Shown here: piece after piece, positions 12,895 to 24,439 of the stretch
Layout: every line of letters starts with the position of its first letter
Position numbering within the stretch: position 1 is the stretch's first letter
Origin: Brachycybe producta
Taxonomy: Eukaryota; Arthropoda; Diplopoda; Playtdesmida; Andrognathidae
Assembly (NCBI GenBank): GCA_036925085.1
Contig: JAUPFP010000106.1
Location: 62,001-126,000, forward strand
Reading direction: 5' to 3'
Length of the DNA stretch: 64,000 nucleotides
Made by a program: the position numbers and the translations under genes
Notes under the pieces: model-generated
Seen by the model: only the letters and a program-made list of their open reading frames with translations
Databases searched by the model: none
What the model was told of the DNA's origin: nothing

Positions 12895-13229
12895 TCCCAG
12901 GTCTGTGTGTATGTGTGTGTATGTGGAGTAACACAAAACCATTGAAGCACGTCGGAATTTATATAAATTTGAATAAATGAACCGTTTTTTTTTCTGAAGG
13001 TCAACTATATGTTGAACTCTTCCTTTGGAAAGTGTAGAAGGGAGAGAGAGAGAAAAGTGGGAGGGGTGAGGAGAAAAGGTTGGAAAGTGTAGAAGGGGAG
13101 AGAGAGAGAAAAGTGGGAGGGGGTGACTGAAATTGAAATGAAAGGAGTAAAAAAAGGAAAAAACGACGCGCATGCACACAATTGCCTGTGAATTTTGCTC
13201 CCGTCATTTAGGACGGGTTACCCCACTAG
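12895..13229 (+). mobile_element. Non-autonomous Helitron-like element, copy 1
   Basis: It begins with TC (TCCCAGGTCTGTG) after a host A and ends with CTAG before a host T. This is the Helitron signature of insertion between A and T with no target duplication. A hairpin (CCCGTC...GACGGG at 13200-13217, partly mutated here) lies 8 bases before the terminal CTAG, as expected for a Helitron 3' end. The 335 bp interior holds GT repeats, purine-rich tracts and the block GCGCATGCACACAATTGCCT. It has no Rep/helicase. The frames of 148 and 68 codons across it come from its purine/pyrimidine tracts and are not genes. Confidence 0.75.
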
Positions 13230-13969
13230 TATATACACACTTTGGTTGTTAATCACTGACATGTTAATTTTATTTCATATACATACTATATTTCTGAAAG
13301 TTTGTATAAGCTTATTTGTATATTTGTCTGAAGACGCCATACTGTCATTTCCTTCACGAGATATATTGGACATATGATTATTTACATGCATTGTATATTA
13401 AAAATGTTTGGCTTCATTTGTATTTACCACTACCGAATTATGTGTATTAAAAAATTGTTATTTCCCCGAGCAAAGCAGGGTACTAAAGCTTTTCATTTTT
13501 ATAAAAGAAGATTTAATAATTTAATAATTAATAGTTAAATGTTACACTAAAGATTAGATATAACAGAATTGCATGTTTTATGTTTAAATGATGCTTTATC
13601 TTGAGTGTTCAAACTACCGTCTATTGTCATCAGTGGCGCAACAACGAGGAGGATGGGGGAAAGTTAATCTCCGGGCGCCAACAAACAGGGGCGCCAAACG
13701 TTTAGAAATTAAAATTTAAAAAAAGACAAATTTTGAAAATCGACTTTTTTGCGACTATTTTCCTAATTGCATATTAATTTAATTTAGTAGTTTTCATGTA
13801 TTGTACAAATAACACTAGTAAACCCGTCGTGCAATTTGCAAAATTTAAAAAAAAGTTGTAGGCTGTGCTATAAGCAATACCTACTAAAGAGAATATAGTA
13901 GTTTTTCATTTTAAGCTAACACTTGCAAAAGCCTAAAAATTCACATTTATTCATACTAATACAAGCTAC
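13230..13969. other. Gene-free stretch with hAT-like remnant
   Basis: No exon. A CAGTGGCGCAACAACGAGG word at about 13632 and GGGGCGCCAAACG at about 13688 resemble termini of decayed hAT elements. Confidence 0.4.
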
Positions 13970-14173
13970 TCAAATTTGTGTGAGTAGCCTGCAGGGAGGT
14001 AAGGGGCGTTCACAGTAATGTAGTTTCCGGGCACAAAATTCCTTGTTGCGGCACTGATTGTCATCAAGGCATTCCTGACATCGGTGAGAAACTGATCTGC
14101 AAACATCAATTAACGTATATTTCCTGCAATTAATTGTGGAACAATTATCTTCGATATCTTCCCATTTATCCAA
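13970..14173 (-). CDS. Candidate exon of a cysteine-rich secreted-type protein
   Basis: The minus strand is open for 67 codons ending in a stop and holds nine cysteines in about 52 residues. They include a CxxC followed by a C-x5-C-x5-C run (HRCQECLDDNQC, then EFCARKLHYC, then PPC). That density is striking in an AT-rich non-coding setting. The C..D..C spacing resembles small disulphide-rich extracellular modules such as EB-like domains, but I do not recognise a family and assign no function. A TTTGCAG on the minus strand at about 14100 could be an intron acceptor, leaving about 40 residues as a terminal exon. An upstream TTGCAG is a second option. The neighbouring inverted copy (14189-14300) is broken, so this could also be a pseudogene exon. 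No signal peptide is present in this piece. Confidence 0.35.
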   Translation of the reverse strand: MDKWEDIEDNCSTINCRKYTLIDVCRSVSHRCQECLDDNQCRNKEFCARKLHYCERPLPPCRLLTQI

Positions 14174-14188
14174 TTATGAGAAGAAATT

Positions 14189-14300
14189 ATAGAGAATTGT
14201 CGCACAATTACCAGAAATACGTTAATTTGATGTTCGCAGATCAGTTTCATACCGATGTTCGCAATGCTTTGATGAGAATGGATGACATTTTGAACACTTG
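14189..14300 (+). pseudogene. Decayed inverted copy of the cysteine-rich exon
   Basis: This + strand segment aligns to the reverse complement of about 14040-14155. Blocks GAGAATTGT, GCACAATTACCAG, ACGTTAATTTGATGTT and GCAGATCAGTTTC...ACCGATGT are shared. Several cysteine codons are changed, and the aligned frame stops early. It is a head-to-head duplication about 30 bp from its partner. Confidence 0.5.
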
Positions 14301-15031
14301 AAATATTGCCTCATTTAAACAGAAACCATCTGATGCTGTTATACCCTAATTTTTATTATAACATTTATACTTTTAATTATAAAATTAATAAATTTATGAA
14401 AAATAAACACGGCAGTTAGTTATAAACAACCAAAATGTGTATACATTTTGGGGGGGGGGGGGGGCACACTGTATAAACCGGTGTCTCTAAAGTCTTATGT
14501 GACTTTATATAATAAGGCTGCCTAGAAAATGTTGATCATCAAAACTAAAAAAATATATACAAAAAATACTTTCTTGTAAGTATGTTTTCTTATGTATATA
14601 TGAAAAAAAAAAATTCAAGAGAATGAAAATAAAATACGAAATACCACAGCAAAAGCAATTTCAATGGCTTTGTTCACGAGAACACCCAATAAAGGTATGC
14701 ATATAACCAAAAAAAACAAACAAACTGAGCATGCGCAGTGCACACCTAAGTCACACCACAACTATCAACAGTAGTGACAAGAAGAAAAAAAAAAACTAAT
14801 AACCCACATATACATATATCAAGAGCACATACACAGTCTCTGAAAATAGGCAACACAACAACACCTTGTCTTGTATATCTTTATTATAAATGCAAATGAG
14901 ATGAAACGCATGCAAATGTGCCATGAGCGCCATACATTATGCCTTTACATACACCATAAGGCACATTAGGCCATTAGGAATACAGAAAAAGAGATAGGTA
15001 GAATCTATAGGTATGGGTGTGTTTGTGTCAA

Positions 15032-15085
<54 letters not shown>

Positions 15086-15718
15086 GTCTCCTCAGTAAAT
15101 ATCTGCATCATCACTACAGATAGAAAAATTCGACCTGAAAAAAAAAATTTCCTCATTCCCACCCACCTTCCTTCAAAAAAAAAAGGCCCATTAGGAAGAG
15201 AGCTGTTTTGCTGGCACAGCATTTTTAATTCAATCAAAATTGAAGATTGTAGAAATTTCCTTGGCATGTTTTGCTAAATTGCCAACAATTTATACAATAA
15301 CAATTTTTTTTTTCTTCATCTCTGAAGAAATTGTTTACGTTTTCAACACAAGAGACATTTTCTTCCAGATATTTTTTTTTATAGAATCGGAATTTCTCAT
15401 AAAATGTGACATTTAACGAACTTAGCAACGATGGGAAAGAGAGAAGAACACTAATACTGTACATACAGTATGCCGATGTAATCTTTGGTGCTTACTTTCT
15501 AAGATCGTACGTGAAAAAGTTCTCTAGAAACGTATATTGAATTTTTGGTACGTTTTACTCATACTTTTAATTCGATTTAACATTATAACATTTAATAATG
15601 ACTTAAGGTCCTTAAGTTTCACTGATTTGAATGTGGTGACGTTTGTCGCTTTGTGGCCATCAGTACAATCAAGTATCTTTATACCGACAGTAAAAACGTA
15701 ACAAATTTACGCTGTTAA
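14301..15718. other. Gene-free stretch
   Basis: No exon recognised. It contains a G-run at 14450-14464 and an ATT array at about 15032-15084. The tyrosine-rich open frame over that array is an artefact. Confidence 0.55.
15032..15084. repeat. (ATT)n microsatellite
   Basis: About 17 uninterrupted ATT units. Confidence 0.95.
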
Positions 15719-15815
15719 CAGGGTTGCCACTATTTTTATTTCAGAAATTCCCTGACATTTTTTTTCCATGTTTCCACTTTTCAAATTGATTGGCAAGCCC
15801 ATTTTTCCTATATAC

Positions 15816-16329
<514 letters not shown>

Positions 16330-16359
16330 GGTTATGGGCCCAGCACGCTTCCACTGCGC
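16330..16359 (+). promoter_or_regulatory. Primer binding site for a cleaved initiator tRNA-Met
   Basis: Starting directly after the LTR, GGTTATGGGCCCAGCACGC and the next 11 bases are complementary to metazoan initiator tRNA-Met from the D arm through the anticodon loop. They correspond to linear bases about 10-39. Drosophila copia primes with the 5' 39-nt fragment of this tRNA cut in the anticodon stem, and this site begins at exactly that base. The complementarity is long, about 30 bases. Confidence 0.9.
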
Positions 16360-16461
16360 ATATTAACCTGGAAAACGCGAGTCGCGGAAATTTATTTAAA
16401 ACAAAATCGAGTGTTTTTTAAAATAATCAAAAGTATAATTATAAACAGTTCTAAAGTGAAA

Positions 16462-18651
16462 ATGAATGGAAACCACAGTATACGTATAGAGACACTGGGA
16501 AAAGATAACTTTGATACATGGAAATTACAAGCTGAAGCACTTCTTATCAGAAGTGATGTGTGGCACTATGTTGATGGAACATTAAAACGGCCAGAAATAA
16601 TTCCTGGAAATCAAGAGTCTGTGAATGAAGCAACAATTTGGGACAATGCCGACAGAAAAGCAAGGTCTGAAATAATACTAGCCATAAGTCCATCAGAACT
16701 AAAACAAGTTAAAGGTTGTGTAACCTCAAGAGAAGTGTGGTTAAAACTACACAAAATCTATCAGTCTAAAGGACCTGCACGTAAGGCAACTTTGTTGAAG
16801 CAACTTTTACTCAACAAGATGCATGAAGGAGAAGACATGCGTGTACACACATCAAAATTTTTTGATGCAGTGGACAAATTGGAAGAAATGGAGCCCAAAA
16901 TAATAGATGACCTCCTAACCATTTTGCTTCTGTACAGTCTACCAGAAAGTTATGAAAACTTTCGATGTGCAATTGAATCGAGAGATGAACTCCCAAACCC
17001 AGAAACTTTAAAAATAAAGCTCATCGAAGAATATGAGGCCAGGAAAACAAAAGACCGTGATACAGTGGCGGGCGCCATGCTGATCAAGAACAAACATCAA
17101 AAAAGACCAAGTGCTGAAAAACAAGGAAATGAAGGAGAGAAAGGAAGAGGACCCACAAAACAGGTCACAAACTCCCAATTCAAGTTCAAGTGCCATAGAT
17201 GCGGAAAAGTAGGACACAAGGCAATCGATTGCTGGTCCAAAAGACAATCAACATGGCAGAATGCAGCACAAGCAGATGAGGCCTACACCAGTGAACTAAA
17301 TGAACAAGCTGAAAGGCTGAAATCAAACCAGGAAAAGTGGTGTTTGGACAGTGGAGCTACATCTCACATGTGTGCAAGAAAAAAACAATTTTTGCAAGTA
17401 AATAAAACATCAAACAGATTCCTAAATTTGGCAAATAATGGATCAACAAAAATCGAAGGTACAGGACCCCTCCTAATAACTGTGGATGACGGAAGTGGAG
17501 GCAGAACCATAAAGATTGAAGATGGTCTGTATGTTCCAGACTTACGTTCAAACTTGATGTCAGTGGGAAAAATAACTGACAAAGGATATGAAGTACTGTT
17601 CAAGAAACATGCAGCCATCATCCTAAATCCTAAAGGAGAAGTTACAACTGTGGCCAAAAGAATGAATGGACTGTATTATGTGAACACAAACATAGAAAAG
17701 ACAGAAAGTGCAAAAACTATTGAATCCGAGAAATCCAAGTTGGAAGAATGGCATGAAAAATTCGGACATTTGAACGAGAGAAGCCTGAAAGAGCTCGCAA
17801 CGAAAGAAAAGGTCATCGGTCTAAATATCGAAAAAAATGTAAGTCTTCCAATATGTGAAATATGCATAAAAGGCAAACAAACACAGACGCCATTCTCTAA
17901 AAATTCATCAAACAGATGCACAAAACCACTAGAACTTATACACACTGATATATGTGGCCCAATGAGAGTAACCTCCCATGGGGGTGCAAAATATTATGTA
18001 TCTTTTATTGATGACTACTCGAGATGGTGCGAGATACATTTTCTGAAGAAGAAAAGTGATACATTGGCTGCATTTAAACTCTTCAAACAACATGCAGAAA
18101 CAAAAACTGGAAACAAGATACACACAGTGCAGTCTGACAATGGAAAAGAATATTGCAACCTTGAGTTTGACAACTATTTAAAAGAAAATGGAATTCGTCG
18201 ACGACTCACTGTGGAACACACACCACAACAAAATGGAGTTGCAGAAAGAAAAAACAGAACGCTCGTAGAGATGGCCCGATGCATGATGTTGCAGTCTTGT
18301 CTTCCACCATCATTTTGGGCTGAAGCCATCGCCACTGCAGCTCATGTAAGGAACAGATGTCCCTCAAGAAGTCTGAATGGCGAAACACCTTATAAAATGT
18401 GGATGGGAAAGCAACCAACGGTGAGCTACTTTAGAGTTTTTGGAAGTAAAGCATATGCATTGGACAAAACACCTGGGAAGGGAACACTGATGACAGAAAA
18501 TCATATTCAGGATTTGCATTCAAACTATCAAATGCGGCAATCAGCTGGGAGTCAAAGAAACAAAGAACAGTGTCTTTATCAAGCACAGAAGCAGAGTAGA
18601 TGGCACTATCAGAAGCGACCAAAGATGCACTCTATTTGCGTGGTTTCTTGA
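16462..18651 (+). pseudogene. Copia Gag-protease-integrase, truncated polyprotein
   Basis: The ATG at 16462 starts a 729-codon frame. It encodes a copia-type Gag N-terminus (residues about 1-220), then a CCHC zinc knuckle (CHRCGKVGHKAIDC, 244-257). The aspartic protease motif DSG is at 296-298. The pre-integrase zinc finger starts at H431 (WHEKFGHL) and continues to CEIC. The integrase core has D496, D559 and E595, a correct D,D35E spacing. The frame then meets a deletion near 18478-18492, soon after the GSKAYALDK motif. The last 50 or so residues are RNase H sequence read in the wrong frame. The upstream GTG-initiated extension is not needed. The product would carry Gag, protease and most of integrase but no polymerase. 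Confidence 0.93.
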
Positions 18652-18926
18652 GGGAAATGGGAGCTCTTGGAAATCAAAAGACGATTGTCTATAATGACAA
18701 TCAAGGAGCACAGCAGCTGGTCAAAATTCCCATTTTTCACTCCAGAACAAAACACATCGACATTCGCCATCATTTTATTAGAGATGCATATGAAAAAGGG
18801 GATATCGATGTACAGTATATGCCTACACAGGAGATGCCTGCCGACATTTTAACGAAAGGTCTCTTTGGCCCGAAACACAACAAATGTGCAGAAGATTTAG
18901 GAATTATAAATGATGTTATAAAATAA
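18483..18926 (+). pseudogene. Copia RNase H remnant
   Basis: In a different frame from the integrase, the sequence encodes the C-terminal half of copia RNase H. It reads DDRKSYSGFAF, then ISWESKKQRTVSLSSTEAE, then a TAG stop at 18597 where the family normally has an aromatic residue. It continues MALSEATKDALYLRG...RTKHIDIRHHFIRD...ADILTKG. No YVDD reverse transcriptase motif is present anywhere. By comparison with full copia polyproteins roughly 1.5-1.8 kb is missing before this point. Confidence 0.92.
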
Positions 18927-18943
18927 GCAAGAAGTCCAAACTT

Positions 18944-18952
18944 GAGAGGGAG
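18944..18952 (+). promoter_or_regulatory. Polypurine tract
   Basis: GAGAGGGAG directly abuts the TGTTGG start of the 3' LTR. It is the expected plus-strand DNA primer, and the CTTGAGAGGGAG context is typical of copia elements. Confidence 0.9.
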
Positions 18953-19356
<404 letters not shown>

Positions 19357-19603
19357 CGAATTCTAAAAACTCTTGAATTCTTACCCCTTTTAAGCTTTGA
19401 GACTTCTGTGCCCACACAATTGAGCCCTTTTTAGAGCATTTAAATTTTTTTTCGATTCTAGAGGTTTTTTAATCACTGGAATTGCAAATTCAGAAAATAA
19501 ATTCCTTGAGTTTTCCAGGTATTACATTTTTCTTTTTAAATTCCTCTGACTCTTTTGAAAATGTTCTGAGTCCCTTACATTCCCAAGTTTCCAGGCAACC
19601 CTG

Positions 19604-21329
19604 TCTAAAGAATATTGACGATTGGATAGAACTTGGCTTCTTAACCATCTTAAACATGGTTTTACAATAAAACAGTTTCTAGTCAACGTCTACAGTGGAT
19701 GTTTTTGCTAAAAGTATGACCTAACTTTTTCAATTTGGTGACAAGTTCAAACAAAACCGAATTTTTTACTTAGTGTAAGCTATAGTGTAACAAGTTATGT
19801 AGGAATTTATGTACTTGGCTATCTTTTGACAACAGAATCCTAAACCTTGAAAATTCAAAAGTGCTCATTTGATAATTTCACCCCCCCCCCCAAAAAAAAA
19901 ACATATAAGGTATGCGGCACCTACACAGTATAATTTTTTTTAAATATAATTTACTATGTGGCCCATCTTTTGAAAAAGGTAGAATACACCTACGTTTTAA
20001 TAAATATTAATCCAGTAAGAATGCGGATCTACTACGAAATAACAATTTGGGCAGCAGGTGGAGTAATATGGTCGTTATGTTTCGCGAAGAAACAACAACA
20101 AAAAAAACCTGCACCACTTGTTTATAAATTACAAATACATCTGACTGCAACTTGAATAATCAATAAGTTAAAACATAATTCTACCCTCCTCCCTAACAAA
20201 CTTCTATTTACATTTTGGTTTCTATTTCGTATTCATGTAATACTAGTTGTTGGAAGATGATTTTACAAACAAGAAAAATAGAGAGATAGGACCCCAAAAC
20301 CTCAAAAACCATCCTCCCAACCCATAATATATATCCCATACATCAAATGATCATAATAGGGGACTAATAACATTAATGTTTAAAACATTCTAAGATTCGA
20401 TATAAGGATGAGTTTCATATAAAACCATCACGGTGATGAAAAGATACACCTACAATGATGATGATGATGATGATGCACTTTATATTATGCATACATGTTT
20501 ATTGTATGCATCATCATCTTAACATGAGAAAGTATACTAGAAAGAAAGAAAGAAAGAAAAAAAAGAAACTGGAAGGGGTGAGGCGATTAATGAAAGCTGG
20601 GTTTAAACCCCCCCCCCCTCCCCCCACCAACAGTTTAACTAAATTCCTAATTTCATAAAAGCCAAAAAAAGCAACTGTTCTGAACTGATGCTATTATATC
20701 AACCAACACGGATCAAGTGTACACCAGATGATCTTTATTGTTTCCTATGTATTCAGTGGAAAAACAACAACCACTACCACCACCCATAGTCTATAAAGAG
20801 AGCATCTTGAGAGGATTCCAACAAACAAAACTAAAACCACACACATAATACACAAACACACACATATATATACGTGTTTTTGGTCCAAAACGAGGACGGG
20901 TGCACCAAACCATACACAACCAAGAATATATTGAAGGAACAAAGATAAATGAAATATTTTTACATATTTATGATCTATATTATCTCAGGAATCACAATCT
21001 TACATTAAATTTGTAGATTTTTTAATATTTAAAAGTTGAATATTTGCCTTAACACATTGGACACACATATGTTTACAGGAACATAATCACAAACAAGCTA
21101 TACGAGGACCTCCAATAACACACATGTTATTCGAGGACCTCCATTAACACTCATGTTATTTGACAACCACATTTGACATTTTTCTGGATATTCCAAGGTG
21201 GTGTTTAATTGTCTCTTAAATTCTTGATTATTCTGTCTTTCAGGTACAAAATGAAAAAAACCTGAAAGTATTTTAGAAATTAGAATAGTAGTAGTAATGT
21301 GTGAGTGAGAGAGAGGAAGAGAGAGAGAA
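19604..21329. other. Gene-free stretch with simple repeats
   Basis: No exon recognised. It contains a C/A-run at 19880-19902, an ATG/TGA array at about 20454-20475, a GAAA array at about 20540-20562 and a C-rich run at 20609-20627. Two direct copies of a 28-29 bp word (CGAGGACCTCC...ATGTTATT) lie at about 21103-21160. A partial FB1 left arm (GATTATTCTGTCTTTCAGG...TTTTAGAAA) lies at 21225-21285. Confidence 0.5.
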
Positions 21330-21470
21330 TTATCCTGCAGCAGCAGTTTGTAAATGAAATTTGCAGCAGTAGTTTATAAAAAAATTTGCAACAACATTTT
21401 GTAAACAAAAATTTGCAGTGCTCAGCAGTTTGATGCAAATTTCTTTTACAAACTGCTGCTGCAAGATAAC
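21330..21470. repeat. Short foldback with CAGCAGCAGTTTGTAAA ends
   Basis: The left end TTATCCTGCAGCAGCAGTTTG is inverted at the right as CAAACTGCTGCTGCAAGATAA. The middle repeats the AATTTGCA word several times. It is likely a MITE or an unstable foldback. Confidence 0.6.
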
Positions 21471-21731
21471 TCACACATGCACGTGTACAACCAACCTTCT
21501 TGCCTTATTTTTTGTACATTTAGATACGAATTATTTCTTCCAGTTTTCTACCTAAGAACCGCCATTGAACCTACTGTATTTATTTCATGTACCCTTTAAG
21601 TATCTATAACAACAGCTCGAAGATTCAAGATGATGAGAAAATGAAAAAGACGACAAAATGAAAAACAATGGTTTTACCCTAAAGGAACACAAGTGGGCTT
21701 GAAAGTTACCTTAGCTCCTCTGTACTTAACA

Positions 21732-22047
21732 CTAGTGGGGTAACCCGTCATAAATGACGGGAGCAAAATTCACAGGCAATTGTGCGCATGCGCGTCGTTT
21801 TTTTTCCTTTTTTTACTCCTTTTATTTCAATTTCAGTCACCCCCTCCCACTTTTTCCCCCCTCCTCTCTCTCCTCCCCTTCTACACTTTCCAACCTTTTC
21901 CCCTCTCCAATTTAATATCATAGGGTTCTTGGATGGGAAGGGTGCAACATATAGTTGACCTTGAGAAAAAAAGCTGTTCATTTCTTCATTTATTTAAATT
22001 TATATAAATTCCGACGTGCTTCAAGGTTTGTACAGCATTATTACAGA
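21732..22047 (-). mobile_element. Non-autonomous Helitron-like element, copy 2
   Basis: On the minus strand it ends CTAG before a T. A perfect 8-bp hairpin, CCCGTCAT-AA-ATGACGGG, lies 8 bases inside that end. The 5' end is shortened: the GT/CA repeat block has contracted to TTACAGA at about 22041-22047. It is followed by a TA microsatellite (22050-22135). It has no coding capacity. Confidence 0.72.
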
Positions 22048-22080
22048 TTATTATATATATATATATATATGATTATTATA

Positions 22081-22133
<53 letters not shown>

Positions 22134-23189
22134 CAGTATATAATATTTATAATGTGCCTACTGGTATTAGATCGAATAATATATGAGAGAATCTTTCACA
22201 ATGCTTTTCATTATAGTTGTGCTTGATTTGCCATCCAAATCTTAACACATTATCTCATACTTGTGTCTTTCTCTCCACAAATACATTTGGGTGTGTGTTA
22301 ATATTTCATTCGAACCCCCCTCCCCCCAATCCAATCCACTCCAAACTACTTCATCAGGTATTATGAATGTTAATGCCAATCAATGTGATCGAACTGACAA
22401 GAATAGATGGAAGGCGTTAATGCAAAGCAACATGCAACAAAATGCCATTCAGTTCCTTGTAGCAAAAAAAAAAAAAAAAAAACTACACAGAAACCTCATC
22501 ATCACAACGACATTTAACAACAGACAAACTGACAAGGAGTCAAGAACTCAAGGGAAACTATAATTAGGCCTACATTTTTGGCTGTGGAGGCCTACAACTT
22601 GTAAACTTGATGATAGATTGTCACCGAATTTTAATAACCTGACAAGATTGGAGCCATGATAATATTTACTGTACACTTTTCTTTACAAATAATAAATACC
22701 AACAAAAAAAAAAATGCGGCTTAAGTGGATTCAGTCCAAAATTTCACAACAACAACAACAACAGGACACACTGTCCTACAATTAGTACCACTCAAACTAG
22801 AAATGCGAGCTTGTCAGTCCAAAATCTTTTGTTTTGCTTTTGGTTATCACATTGCACAGAAGCGCCGCATTAGTAGATCTTACTTTCTTTTAACGAAGAT
22901 TCGTTTAACGATGCAATTTTCAGGAACCCACCAATAATATTAAGCAAGGTATGACTTCACTAATGTGATAAAATAAGGACTAACTGAAAATGTAGCTTAT
23001 AGAAATGAGTCAATAGTACAAGATGACACCCATTGTAATACTGACAACACATACGCTGAGATAACAACAAAAGAAATAAAAAAAAGTAATGGGTTGGTGG
23101 TGCCTAAGTTCGTGTTTTTTAAACCATTTATAAGCATTTATTTTTCACACAAATAATATGGACACAACCCAACTCCCCGGCCAACGGTC
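22048..23189. other. Gene-free stretch
   Basis: Contains TA repeats to about 22137, A-runs, and CAA repeats near 22747. A pogo/Tigger-like terminus, TTAAGCAAGGTATGAC (about 22941-22956), resembles in inverted form the word at 6267-6283. No exon recognised. Confidence 0.45.
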
Positions 23190-23426
23190 AGATGATTTTT
23201 CATCGACGTCGGATGGCCTCCCGGTACACGAAGTGTCACTCATAACGAAATTACCCTTCTTAAAGTGCGTAAACCATTTTTGGGGCGTTATTTAAGCAAT
23301 AGAGAGCCTCCTTCATAGATGGTACAATTGTATCGGGCTGCCTCTCTGCAGCACCTTTTAGCCTCGATTGTACTCATCAAGAAGAACGTGTCGGAAATAT
23401 TCGTTTTTGTCGAGGTGACACTCCAT
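23190..23426 (-). pseudogene. Mariner transposase N-terminal fragment, decayed
   Basis: The minus strand from an ATG at 23426 reads MECHLDKNEYFRHVLLDEYN followed by RG. It then has a stop and frameshifts. Further on it reads TPQKWFTHFKKGNF and then SCTGRPSDVDE. These match the mariner-family N-terminal helix-turn-helix region (HLR.vllFEf.RG, then WF..F..G.f, then GRPS.vd). Stops and frameshifts break the frame, and everything after about residue 85, including the catalytic D,D34D core, is absent. It is a dead fragment, not a domesticated gene. Confidence 0.8.
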
Positions 23427-23782
23427 AGTTTTTAAACTAAAAATGATTCGCCATTACTTAGAATGTAAACATTTCAATCAGATTCAGAATGATGACAAAA
23501 AGCGGCTTTCAAGTGATGCATAATATTGCTGCCACAGTTAAACAATTGTCAGGACAGAAATGTGATTGATTGAACACTTAAGACACCAACCCCAAAAGAT
23601 CGAATCAGGAAAGGTTGTATTTGTGAATACAAATTTGTATTTATTTTACAAACAAATAAATTCTAATGTTTAAATAAGCCATGAAACAAACACATTTAAT
23701 TAGCTAAACTGATTTATCAGGTGAATAGTCGAGTTGAAAAACAGCATTCATACGTTTTGCGAAGCAACATATTTTTGGCACT

Positions 23783-24401
23783 GTAGTTGTAGTTGTAGTA
23801 GTAGTACTAGTAGTAGTAGTAGAAGTAGTAGTAGTACTAGTAGTAGTAGTAGAAGTAGTAGTAGTACTAGTAGTAGTAGTACTAGTAGTAGTAGTAGAAG
23901 TAGTAGTAGTACTAGTAGTAGTAGTAGAAGTAGTAGTACTAGTAGTAGTAGTACTAGTAGTAGTAGTACTAGTAGTAGTAGTACTAGTAGTAGTAGTACT
24001 AGTAGTAGTAGTACTAGTAGTAGTAGTACTAGTAGTAGTAGTACTAGTAGTAGTAGTACTAGTAGTAGTAGTACTAGTAGTAGTAGTACTAGTAGTAGTA
24101 GTACTAGTAGTAGTAGTACTAGTAGTAGTAGTACTAGTAGTAGTAGTACTAGTAGTAGTAGTACTAGTAGTAGTAGTACTAGTAGTAGTAGTACTAGTAG
24201 AAGTAGTACTAGTAGAAGTAGTACTAGTAGTAGTAGTACTAGTAGTAGTAGTACTAGTAGTAGTAGTACTAGTAGTAGTAGTACTAGTAGTAGTAGTACT
24301 AGTAGTAGTAGTACTAGTAGTAGTAGTACTAGTAGTAGTAGTACTAGTAGTAGTAGTACTAGTAGTAGTAGAAGTAGTAGTAGTAGTAGTAGAAGTAGTA
24401 C

Positions 24402-24438
<37 letters not shown>
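23783..24438. repeat. AGT array with a 15 bp higher-order unit
   Basis: After two GTAGTT units the array becomes AGT repeats interrupted by ACT at a fixed spacing, giving about 35 near-identical copies of AGTAGTAGTAGTACT. Both ends hold simpler AGT/AGA variants. Every frame is open, giving STTTT, SSSST and LLLLV repeats on both strands. These are artefacts of a trinucleotide array. It ends at GTGACCGGAGTCAC. Confidence 0.95.

Positions 24439-24439
<1 letters not shown>

Noticed and set aside
12733-13207. Open frames of 148 and 68 codons, leucine/serine/phenylalanine-rich
   Set aside because: They cross the pyrimidine tracts of a Helitron-like element. The same peptides recur at 33.2, 38.6 and 51.4-52.0 kb because the element does.
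14975-15000. Searched this and other GC-richer patches for 5S rRNA, snRNA or tRNA genes
   Set aside because: No box A/B pair, cloverleaf or recognisable conserved RNA motif was found by eye.
16330-16359. A tRNA gene, because the sequence matches initiator tRNA-Met
   Set aside because: It is only a 30-base antisense match abutting an LTR, which makes it a primer binding site. No cloverleaf can form.
23783-24438. Regular spacing resembling a CRISPR-like array
   Set aside because: The unit is 15 bp with no unique spacers, and the genome is eukaryotic.
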